Positions 21,854-31,377 of a stretch of 64,000 nt of DNA are shown here, one piece after another. The stretch lies in NCBI GenBank assembly GCA_024364735.1, contig JAGFNQ010005192.1, positions 336,440 through 400,439 of the forward strand. Direction: 5' to 3'. How positions within the stretch are numbered: position 1 is the first letter of the stretch; the number at the start of each line of letters is the position of its first letter. The translations under genes were made by a program, and so were the position numbers. The notes under the pieces are model-generated. The model was not told the DNA's origin and did not search any database. It worked only from the letters and a program-made list of their open reading frames with translations. This DNA is from Boesenbergia rotunda. Its lineage: Eukaryota > Streptophyta > Magnoliopsida > Zingiberales > Zingiberaceae.

Positions 21854-21864
21854 AACTCCCACTT
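21854..21864 (-). other. Element F polypurine tract
   Basis: On the minus strand AAGTGGGAGTT lies directly upstream of the 3' LTR, identical to the tract of element G. Confidence 0.85.
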
Positions 21865-21873
21865 GGCCTAATG

Positions 21874-23136
21874 CTAATCGCTACGGTATCCAATACCACA
21901 GGCTCTAACATGACCCTCAAACTTGCTTTGAGGCAAGGCCTTAGTTAAATGATCCGCTAAATTCCTTTCAGTGGGAATTTTCTCAATTTGTATATCATTC
22001 CTACTTATAATCTCTCTGATCAGATGATAGCGGCGAAGCACGTGTTTGGATCGCTGATGAGACCTTGGTTCCTTTGCTTGTGCAATAGCTCCATTGTTGT
22101 CGTAATAAACCGGTATTGCTTCATCAATGGTTGGAACCACATCAAGTTCTGAGACGAACTTCTTGATCCAAACTGCTTCCGTGGTAGAATCCGCTACGGT
22201 GTCTTGTTTGGAACTCTTCCAACTTATTGCACCTCCATTCAAGATAAATACGTATCCAGACTGAGATTTGGAGTCATCCTTATCTGTCTGGAAACTGGCA
22301 TCTGTATACCCACGTATTACCATATCTCCTTCTCCATATATTAGGAACACATCCTTAGTTCTTCTTAAGTACTTAAGGATTGTCTTGACAGCCGCCCAGT
22401 GATCCATACCTGGATCAGACTGGTATCTGCTCGTGACGCTCAGAGCATACGATACATCGGGCCTTGTACATAACATAGCATACATGATGGATCCTATCGC
22501 GGATGCATAAGGAATCTTATTCATGCAAATCCTCTCGTCTTCTGTGCGCGGAGACATAGACTTTGAAAGGTTGATCCCATGCCTGATGGGAAGGTAACCT
22601 TTCTTGGATTCCGACATGCTAAACCCTTTTAGCATTCGGTCTATATATGTAGACTGCGAAAGACCAAGCAACCGTTTTGATCTATCTCTATAGATTCTAA
22701 TCCCAAGGATATAGGTTGCTTCTCCCAGGTCTTTCATGGAGAAAGTTTTGGACAACCAAATTTTAACTGTATGTAAAACTGATATATCGTTTCCTATAAG
22801 TAATAAGTCATCAACATATAATACTAGGAATACGACTGCACTCCCACTAACCTTCTTGTACACCCAAGGTTCGTCAGGATTTTGTGAGAAATCAAACTCT
22901 TTGATTGTCTCATCAAAACGGATGTTCCAGCTCCTTGATGCTTGCTTCAGTCCATATATGGATCGTCGAAGCTTGCATACTTTGGTTTTATCAACCGATC
23001 TGAAACCTTCAGGTTGTATCATGTATACATCCTCAAGCAGGTTTCTATTAAGGAAAGCTGTTTTCACATCCATTTGCCATATCTCATAATCATAATGAGC
23101 TGCTATGGCTAGGAGCATCCAAATGGATTTAAGCAT
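21874..23136 (-). pseudogene. pol: Element F RT-RNase H, N-terminally deleted
   Basis: 420 codons are open on the minus strand. RT retains MDVKTAFLN, YGLKQASRSWN and LYVDD (active site), but about 95 bp before the Met at 23136 are missing relative to G. This removes the ARLVAKGY...DYDETYSPVA part of RT and shifts frame. RNase H retains GYTDASF and YYDNN but has lost 13 residues (equivalent to the stretch from EAEY to AAKE in G) between STTE and AVWIKK, removing a conserved acidic position. RNase H is therefore unlikely to be active. Confidence 0.9.
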
Positions 23137-23493
23137 AATTACCTTCCATGTCGGTTTTCTTCTTGAAAACTCACTTGCACCCTATGGGCATAATCCCTTC
23201 AGGTGGGTTAACCAAGTCCCATACTTGATTTTCGTACATGAAATCCATTTCCGACTTCATGGTTTCAAGCCATTTGTCCCTTTCTGAACATTTCAGAACA
23301 TCTTCATAACTGATAGGTTCGTCATCGCTTATGAGTAACACGTCATTCGATTCGCTTATGAGAAATCCGTATCTCTCTGGAATATTGCGTGTCCTATTAG
23401 ATCTACGAAGAGGTGGTGTTGTTTTAGGTTCAACTGATAGCTCATCATTATGAGTTATTGGTTGTGGGTCTAGACTTGGTGTCTCTGTAATGT
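23137..23493 (-). pseudogene. Element F integrase-RT linker
   Basis: On the minus strand this is the acidic linker and RRSNRTRNIPERY segment leading to NPPEGI. It is broken from the integrase frame by a frameshift near 23510 and from RT by the deletion near 23137. It corresponds to G 54335-54700. Confidence 0.8.
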
Positions 23494-24567
23494 CTATTGG
23501 AGTTTCTTGAATTTATAAAGTTCAATGCCACTCCCACTGTTTTCTTGTAAAAGAAATTCTTTTTCCAGAAATATAGCATGCCTTGAAACAAACACCTTTT
23601 GTTCCAAGGGATGATAGAATTGGTAACCCTTCGTTTCCTTAGGGTATCCAATAAATAGACATTTATCAGACTTAGCATCCAATTTGTCTGATATAGTCCG
23701 CTTCACATAAGCAGGACAACCCCATATCTTAAGGTGAGTTAAGTGAGGTTTCTTACTATTCCATGTCTCATATGGAGTAGTAGAGACTACCTTGGTCGGG
23801 ACTCTGTTTAGCAAGTAAACAGCTGTCTTAAGTGCATAGCCCCAAAAGGATTTTGGAAGAGTTGCATGATTCATCATCGACCTAACCATGTCCATCAAGG
23901 TTCGGTTGCGCCTCTCAGATACACCATTATGCTGTGGTGTATACGGCGGAGTCCATTGGGACAATATCCCATTGTCCCTAAGATAATCTTGAAACTCTTG
24001 ACTTAAGTATTCACCACCCCGATCGGATCGAAGTATCTTAATACTTTTGTCAAGCTGTTTCTCTACTTCATTTCTGAACTCTTTGAATTTCTCAAAGGCT
24101 TCAGATTTGTGTTTCATCAAGAACACATACCCGAATCGCGAGTGATCATCGATAAAGGTGATGAAGTAGCTATAGCCTCCTTGTGCAAGAGTTGACATTG
24201 GTCCACATACATCAGTATGTATCAGACCAAGCAATTCTCCCACTGGATTACCTTTTCCAGAAAAGGGTAATTTGGTCATCTTGCCTTTTAAGCATGATTC
24301 GCATGTATCAAATGAACCGGGTTCAAATGATTCCAGAATTCCACATCGGTGTAATTCGGTCATGCGTTTCTTACTTACATGGCCAAGACGGCAATGCCAA
24401 GTGTAGGAGTCTATTCGATTATCTATTCGAGCACGTTTGTTGCTAACTTCGATATTGAAAACGTCACTGGATAAATCTAACGTGTAGATACCATTGCACA
24501 AAGTTCCATTCCCATAAAGAACGCCACTAAAAGTTAAATGATAACCCTTTTCATGAAATAGATACAA
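23494..24567 (-). pseudogene. Element F integrase
   Basis: 357 codons are open on the minus strand. The pre-integrase zinc domain (WHCRLGHVSKKRM, then CESCLKGK) and the integrase core are complete with HTDVCGP, RSDRGGEY and SERRNR carrying D, D and E. The true domain start lies upstream in the protease frame. Relative to G, two short deletions before 24540 break that connection, and the C-terminus runs out of frame at ELYKFKKLQ. Confidence 0.88.
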
Positions 24568-25632
24568 TGTTCTTTATTAACGAAGGAACGAAATAACAAT
24601 TATCCAATTCTAAGGCACGTCCAGTGGGGAGCTTTAGCAAATATGTTCCGATGGCAACAGCAGCAATCTTTGCTCCATTTCCAACTCGCAAATTCGCTTC
24701 TCCTTTGACGAGTCTTCTTCTATTCCTTAGCCCCTGTATGTCATTACATATATGTGAGCTACACCCAGTATCAAGTACCCAGGTATTGAGGAAATAGAGT
24801 GACATTCAATAACGAAGATACCTGAAGAGGATGGGGCATCGGATGCCTTCTTCTTCAAGGACTCATGATAAACTTTGCAGTCTCTTCGCCTGTGACCTTC
24901 CTTGCCACAATGATGGCAAGTTCCTTTTGGTGTCTTTTCAGTCTTTTTGGCCTTTCTCTTCTTTCCTTTATTATGTTCTTTGGACTTCCTCTTAGAACCT
25001 TTCTTCGAGGAACCAACTAACTGTACCGTCTTTTGATCCGGCTTTACAGAAGGCTCCACAGTCTTCAGCAGGTTGAGCAACTCAGGAATGGTGGTCTCTA
25101 GTTTGTTCATCCGATAGTTCATCACAAATTGTGAATAACTCTTGGGCAAACAACTCAGAATTAAGTCAATACTTAGTTCATGATCCATTGCAAAACCGAG
25201 TGTGCTCAGTCGCTCAATGTACCCCAACATCTTTAACACAAACTGCGAGGCAGAAGTGCCTTCCTGCATCTTAGTGGTGAAGAGGAGTCTGGAGACTTCG
25301 AACCTTTCGGATCTCGCCTGCTCTTCAAACAACTCATGAAGATGGAAGATGATTGTATAAGCATCCATATGCTCATGCTGCTTTTGCAACTCAGGTACCA
25401 TAGAGGCTAGCATGATGCAACTCGCAAGTTCAGAATCGGTCACATGTTTCTGATAGGCCACTAGCTGGTCTGGAGTTGCACCTTCCGGAGGATGGTTGGG
25501 AAGTTGATCTTCAAGGACATAGGCAAGCTTCTCTGCCTTGAGGACTATCCTCAGGTTTCGAAGCCAGTCCATGAAGTTTGGCCCAGTCAGTTTATTGGTG
25601 TCCAAAATGGAACTCAAATTTAGAGAAGACAT
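24551..25632 (-). pseudogene. gag: Element F Gag-protease
   Basis: Gag starts at 25632 with MSSLNLSSILDTNKL. Residues 1-200 are the copia UBN2-type Gag, about 205-235 are Lys-rich, and the CCHC knuckle is C239-C252 (CHHCGKEGHRRRDC). A one-base deletion near 24785 shifts the frame after residue 281. The protease (NTWVLDTGCSSHIC) continues in another frame at 24805-24551. This is the fuller Gag of the F/G family, since G has lost most of it. Confidence 0.9.
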
Positions 25633-25843
25633 GATCGAGTGATTATCCTAGAAATACAAATTGAGATTATGTGAGAAGAATGATTAAAGAATGTATCAAC
25701 ATACATTAATAAAAAATCCTATTTATTTTTCAAATTGAATAACCCTTTTCATTCAATTCGGGAGATCGTAGGAACATCTCCAAATAGGTTGATATCCAAC
25801 CATAGATAAGAACCACCATGGCTGTGGCCATCATGTTTTTCTT
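25633..25843 (-). other. Element F leader, gag-proximal part
   Basis: Untranslated leader between gag and the H insertion, matching G 52340-52550. Positions 25839-25843 (TTCTT) are H's target duplication. The rest of the leader is at 37800-39288. Confidence 0.85.
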
Positions 25844-25877
25844 TGTAACGCCCCAAAATTTTCCCATATAAAATGTT

Positions 25878-26095
25878 ATGAAATATCATGAAATTCATGA
25901 AATATTATTTTGGATATTAGGAAATATTATGAATTCATGAATATGAAATATTATGAAATTCATGAAATATTATTATGGAATATTAGAAATATTATGAATT
26001 CATGAATATGAAATATTATGAAATTCATGAAATATTATTAATATTATGAAATATTATGAATTCATGAAATATTATTAGTATTATGAAATTTCATG
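25878..26095. repeat. AT-rich palindromic tandem array
   Basis: Repeated ATGAAATATTATGAATTCATGAA words with GAATTC centres, in about four irregular copies with a period near 55 bases. J carries about two copies of the same array. Confidence 0.8.
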
Positions 26096-27809
26096 ATGAG
26101 CTTGGCTTAATGGGCTTTGATATGGATTAGTGCGAATTGTGATAAAAAGAAGAGGTAGAAAGGAGGAAGCAAGGATTGAACCTTGAACCTCCTAGTTGCA
26201 CTAATCATGTCATAACCAATGAACCAAGCAATGTTTCTTGTAGAGAGAATAAGAAACATTCTTGTTAAATCGAGGGAAGCGAAGGGACATGTCTTTTCAT
26301 GATAAGAGTATAAATAAGAGAGGGAAAAGAAGTTACACTTCTTCTTCTTCTTCCCCACTTCAATTTTCGAAAACCAAGAGCCCTCTTCCTCTCTTTGCAA
26401 GTTCGAAATTTCACCCTAGGGTTCTAACCCTAGGGAATTGGAAGGAGAAGGGAACCCTTTAAGGTTCTTGCCCTCTACTAGGGCCAAGATTGCTAGAGAA
26501 GGCTAACAAGGGAAACACTCATCTTCTTCTTCTTCAAGGGTACCCTAAGGAGTAAGAGAAGGGAAATTCAAGCGAAAGGATGTAAGTATCCCCTCGCCTG
26601 CAGTGTAATTGTTATGCATGATTCTTGTTGTTTTCTTGTACAAAAGAATTAGGGTTTTCCCTTTTTAAGTTTCGGCCACCTCCATTAGGAGAGGCTTTGG
26701 TTACTCTTTAATAGATGAGAAGATCCCTTGAGACTTAGGGTATATAGGTATGTTGATTTTCTTTATGATGTTGTGAACAAAAACTAGGGTTCTACCCTTA
26801 TGTGACTTTCGGTAAAAGCATGAAGCAAAGAGGGTTTTAAGGTTGTATGATTCCTATGATATATCCATGCTTAGTAGTGTAGACAAAATGCTTGTATAAA
26901 TGTTGGTGTGAAGATTTGATTTCAAGAAACCTAGTTTCCCTTACCCTTGAGTTCGGCCAACCCTAGAGGGATTAGAGATTAGGGTTGCATAATTATCTTA
27001 TGATGAAATCTATGTTTAATAAGTGGCATGATAGGTATGTGAGATGTTTGTGTAAATGCTTGTATGAATGTTGATTCAAAAACCCTAATTTCCCCTACCC
27101 TACACCATTCAGCCAACTCCCTAAGGTTAGGGTTTGTGAAGGTTAAACTACCCTAGGAGATATGCTTATGTTTGGGAATAATGATATGTATATGCATGTG
27201 ATGTTTAAGGGAATGTTTGATAGGAAAACTTAACCTTTCCCCTAGCATGTGATATTCGGCCAAGCATAGAACATTAGGTTTGTGAAGCTTGATTACCCCA
27301 TGATGTATGCTATGCTTAGAATGATATATGATGGATATAGATATGATACTTGTATGTGATGTTTGATGTCAAAAACCTAAGCTATCTCTACTTTGATTTT
27401 CGGCCAAGACCTTAGGTTTAGGGTTAAGAAGAACTCGATTAACTCATGAAGTATGCTACCACTTTCTATGACAGGAATACGATTTATGTGACCAATCTTG
27501 TCATATATAAGTTTGTGTAAGTGGTTGGAATATGACATATGTATGAGCATGTTTATATAGCCCACGTGGCACCCTTTATGAATTGCATGTGATGTGTATG
27601 ATAAAATGCTTGAAAGGATACTCCACTAAGTATGGGATCAAGAGCACCCCCTTATGTTGTGTGGTGTGTCCCTACGGGATCATGAGCACCCTTGAAGAGT
27701 GGTGTGTCCCATAAGAGTGGATTTGGAGTATTCCTTAGCATATATGTAAAAGCAAGTAAAGTATTTTACTTTATGAATGGGCTTGTACCGGACCGAAGTA
27801 TGGGTCCAA

Positions 27810-28035
27810 GGGATGGGCACCTTAAGAACGCCCCGGTTCTGGACTACCGACTATGCTGTCCACGGTTCTGGCACTACCGTAGCTGTGCAACAGGGATGGG
27901 CACCTTAAGAACGCCCCAGTTCTGGACTACCGACTATGCTATCCACGGTTCTGGCACTACCGTAGCTGTGCAACAGGGATGGGCACCTTAAGAACGCCCC
28001 AGTTCTGGGACTACCGACTATGCTGTCCTTACCCT
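27810..28035. repeat. Three tandem 83-bp repeats in LTR H
   Basis: Units start GGGATGGGCACC at 27810, 27893 and 27976, an exact 83-bp period with very few differences; the third is partial. Each contains GGACTACCGACTATGCTGTCC. The homologous part of J has no such expansion. Confidence 0.92.
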
Positions 28036-28077
28036 AGTAGGTCGGGGCTCGATACCTCGTATCTACTGAAGGATGCG

Positions 28078-29209
28078 TGATAAGCACCATTTTATCGATT
28101 ATTTTAATTGCTTAAATCCATGTTTGACCCATGTTTTTATTGCTTAATTATGATTTTACCCTAGGTTTTGGAACTTTATCTTATTTTGGACTTAATTGTA
28201 AAATTACATAATTTTTGGATTATTTGGCCACTAATTTTCTGATATATTTTTGTAGGCATCAAAGGTTCAAGGACCTAGGGCATATTGGGTCAAACTTGAG
28301 TCGGATGTGAGCCGGATCGAATTATCAAGCCTACGATTAATCCGGGCCGTCCGATTCAAGAGCGGCTAGATCTGAGCCATCCGGGACGATCTGAAGCAAT
28401 CCGAGCTAGGGTTAGGGTTGATCAAGCTCTATGATCAAGATCTGAAGGTTTCATCCCAATCAGAGCTAAATCAACCGTTGGATCAAGCAAGGAGAGTTCT
28501 AGAGCGTCCATTCACAGATAGAGTCGATCTGGACCATCCGTTGCATATCTGGAGGATCCGAGCTACCACAAGGCAGATCCTGACCCCAGATCATCATCAT
28601 AAAAGTTTGGCTCAAATCAGATCAAGATCTACCGTTGGATTTCATCAAAGCAATCTGAGCCGTCCATTTGTTTCTATTTAATCAGAAATGCGCAGCTCCT
28701 TTCTCCTCGTCGCGTCTCCGCCGCTGTTCTTCGTTTTCTTCATTTTTTTTTCTTCAGTTTCTTAGCTAGATTTCTCCATCCATGAGGCGCGGCCACTCAA
28801 TCCATCATCAAAGCAAGGGTTAGGTTAGTATGGAGAGTCTCAGTGAGGTTTCCGATTGAAGATTTGCTCAATAGAGAAGCTGCGCGAGGTCTCGGCAGTT
28901 TCACTATCCGATTCCATTGAACTCAGCCGTGATCCACTTCCATTGCATCCGAGCTGACCAGAGGGGTTCCCTGGAAGGTCTCGGTTACTCCCCAATCAAG
29001 ATCGCAATCCACCACAGCAAGTTTGAAGGATTCGGAAGCTGATTTCAGTTTGAGCAGTGATATGATCAGATTCGGTAGCAGAGACATTTCCTGCTGATTT
29101 GCGGAGCTTGCGGGTCCGAGGTTCTCCCTTGATTGATGACCAAGGAGCTCTTGAATTGGAGAAGGGTTGAGGAGTAGTTTAGATCCTTAATTTCCCATGT
29201 TTTTAGCTG
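28078..29209 (+). repeat. Element I left LTR, first 1132 bp only
   Basis: It matches 34372-35502 almost perfectly. It stops after TTTTTAGCTG, where the right LTR continues with TAAACTT. The embedded 87-codon ORF at 28418 is identical in both copies because the LTRs are nearly identical, not as evidence of coding. Confidence 0.9.
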
Positions 29210-29223
29210 GCTGAAGGATCAAA

Positions 29224-31377
29224 ATGTTTTCATCTACTTATCAGCAGCCGTGTCCACATTTTCAGCAGAACCAACCTTTCAATCAGCAACCAAATCAATT
29301 TTTTCAGCCACAATGTCGACAATTTCAACAAGATTTTCAACCAAATCAGAATTTTCAGAACGGGCAGCCGCCATTCCAGAGTTTTCAGCCCCAGTTTGAG
29401 CAACCATTTCAACAATTTCAGCAATCACAAAATTTCCAGCAGCCTTTTGAAAGTTTTCAGCCCCAAAATAATCAATTTCAGCTTCAACCTCAGCCATGGC
29501 AGCAAGAATTTCAACCTATACAGAATTTTCAACAACCTTTTCAATATTCACAGCCATGCGATCCAAATTTTCAGCAAAATCAACCAAATTTCCAGCCCAC
29601 TCAATTTCAGTGTTCACCACCACAATTTCAACCTCAGATTCAAGATTTCCAGGGCTACCATTCTCAGCTAGTTCAACCATCCTTTCAACCACAATTTCAA
29701 CATTTTCAGCAAGATTTCCAGTTTCAAGGACAGAATTTTCAGCAAGGTTTTCAAAATTTTCAGCAAGACACTCAGAATTTTCAGCCCCTCCCAATTCCAC
29801 AGTTTAATCAAGGAGGCTTTGATGATCCTGATTGGGATGAGGAACAACAACAAAGGATGATAGAGATGTGTCAACAAATGCTACAACAACAACAAGCTTG
29901 GCAACAACAAGTCGTACAACAACAGCAAGACATCGAAGAAAGCCTTGCAAAATTGGTTGATCAATGGAATCAAATACAAGCTCAAAGATTAGAACAATCA
30001 GATGATTCTATAGGTGCAGGGGATTGCACAGAGCCCCAGGGATCACCTACAGTGTTTGATACATCAGAAAATTCAGAAGATAGGATTGAGAGTGTAGGGG
30101 ATTGCACAAAGCCCCAAGAATCACCCATTCCTATTTCACAGGACCATTCTCATTTTTTATTTTGTGATTACAGTATTATTGAAGGTCCTAATTTTTCTAA
30201 TTTAGTTGATACAGGAATGGTTGAGGAAGATGGTTCCATAGGTGTAGGGGATTGCACTAAGCCCCAAGGACCACCACAATTACCAGATAGTGTAGGGACT
30301 TGCATGGTGGAAGCAAGCACCCAAGGATCACCTATTCCAGTTGAGTGTCCACTAGAGCTTGAGGCTGAAGAGGAGCTCGAACATGACCAGGAGGAGAACA
30401 CGGATACATCTACTTTTGTAGAATCTCCAGGTACTTTTCAGCATAATCAGGTAAATTCTCCCCCAAATTTTTCTGAAAACTGCATAGAGGTACCTCAAAC
30501 TGATTTTATTATTTGTGATATACTTAGGGATACATCTCTTGTAGAAAATAATTGTGAAAAATCCCTAGAGGTACCTAGTGTTGAATTGGTTGAAAATGAA
30601 GCATGTTGTGATACATTGGATGTAAATGCTGAGTGTGAAATTTTTTTAGAAGTGCCTAGTGTTGTTAATTGTTGTGATGAGTTTTTTGACATATCTTATG
30701 TTGAAAATAATTTTGAAAAATTCTTTGAGGCACCCAAAATTGATTTCTTAGGCTGTGACACATTGCTTGATACATCTTTGATGCAGAATAATTGTGAAAT
30801 TTTTATTGAAGTGCCAAAAATTGATTTTATTATTTGTGATGAATTTCAGGATGCAAATTTTGTAGGAAATAACTGTGAAAAATTTATTGAGACACCAAGC
30901 ATTGATTTAATTGGACATGATGCAGATTTGGATTCAATTCATGCAGAAACTGACATTATTTTATTTCTTTCTGACCCTGCACGCTTGAGAGAGGTATTAC
31001 ATTGTTTTGCAGGGTCCAGAAGACTTCAGGAGTGGGTACTCCAACTGAACAGACTCCAGCCTCCTGGAAGGACTTTTGAAGGGCATCAAGAAGGAGGAGA
31101 TGATCTGACTTTAATTCAAAGCACTCCATCCCTTGAATGGCTCTTGAACCTGAATCGCCTACGGCCACCGGAGCAAATTTTTGAAAAGTTCAAGTGTGGG
31201 GGAGTCCAAGCTCTCTCAGCCACCCAGACACCTCCACTACCACGTTGGAGGCTCCTTCTGGATAGACTCCGTCCACCAGAAATAAAGGGGAGATTTTTCT
31301 TGCTTGTATTTTCTTTTATTGCATTTTTCATTTTCATGCTTTCTAGAAGTAGAATTTTCTTGCTAATAAATGCATGA
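29224..31377 (+). CDS. Element I 717-residue Q/F-rich repeat protein with C-terminal hydrophobic anchor
   Basis: I do not recognise this protein family. Residues 1 to about 245 are extremely rich in Gln, Phe, Asn and Pro (repeating NFQQ, QFQP, FQPQ), a prion-like low-complexity composition. Residues about 260-370 hold several VGDCTKPQGSP repeats. Residues about 420-566 hold about six diverged repeats around CEKFxEVPxIDFIICD, rich in acidic residues. Residues about 580-690 hold three repeats of W-x-L-x-L-x-RL-x-PP-x-x-x-F. A hydrophobic run of about 16 residues (FFLLVFSFIAFFIFML, about 690-705) is followed by a short basic tail, like a C-terminal membrane anchor. The position just upstream of a polypurine-like tract and the 3' LTR is where env-like ORFs sit. 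It could instead be a Gag-like or accessory protein. The uninterrupted 2.1 kb frame supports real coding capacity. Confidence 0.65.
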   Translation: MFSSTYQQPCPHFQQNQPFNQQPNQFFQPQCRQFQQDFQPNQNFQNGQPPFQSFQPQFEQPFQQFQQSQNFQQPFESFQPQNNQFQLQPQPWQQEFQPIQNFQQPFQYSQPCDPNFQQNQPNFQPTQFQCSPPQFQPQIQDFQGYHSQLVQPSFQPQFQHFQQDFQFQGQNFQQGFQNFQQDTQNFQPLPIPQFNQGGFDDPDWDEEQQQRMIEMCQQMLQQQQAWQQQVVQQQQDIEESLAKLVDQWNQIQAQRLEQSDDSIGAGDCTEPQGSPTVFDTSENSEDRIESVGDCTKPQESPIPISQDHSHFLFCDYSIIEGPNFSNLVDTGMVEEDGSIGVGDCTKPQGPPQLPDSVGTCMVEASTQGSPIPVECPLELEAEEELEHDQEENTDTSTFVESPGTFQHNQVNSPPNFSENCIEVPQTDFIICDILRDTSLVENNCEKSLEVPSVELVENEACCDTLDVNAECEIFLEVPSVVNCCDEFFDISYVENNFEKFFEAPKIDFLGCDTLLDTSLMQNNCEIFIEVPKIDFIICDEFQDANFVGNNCEKFIETPSIDLIGHDADLDSIHAETDIILFLSDPARLREVLHCFAGSRRLQEWVLQLNRLQPPGRTFEGHQEGGDDLTLIQSTPSLEWLLNLNRLRPPEQIFEKFKCGGVQALSATQTPPLPRWRLLLDRLRPPEIKGRFFLLVFSFIAFFIFMLSRSRIFLLINA

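Larger units (their letters stand above)
25844..28077. repeat. Left piece of solo LTR H
   Basis: It contains an AT palindromic array (25878-26095), a segment strongly matching J 11190-11720, several CCTAGGGTT words, and the 83-bp tandem repeats at 27810-28035. Positions 28073-28077 (ATGCG) are the target duplication of element I. Confidence 0.85.

Noticed and set aside
27810..28035. CRISPR-like spacing of repeats
   Set aside because: The whole 83-bp unit is repeated with no variable spacers, and the context is a plant LTR.
28418..28681. 87-codon ORF identical at 28418 and 34712
   Set aside because: Both lie in the near-identical LTR copies of element I. Identity reflects recent duplication and gives no independent evidence of coding.
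29396..29807. Several ORFs in other frames overlapping the Q/F-rich ORF
   Set aside because: Repetitive CAATTTCAG-type codons keep all frames open. Only the 717-codon frame extends through the non-repetitive part.
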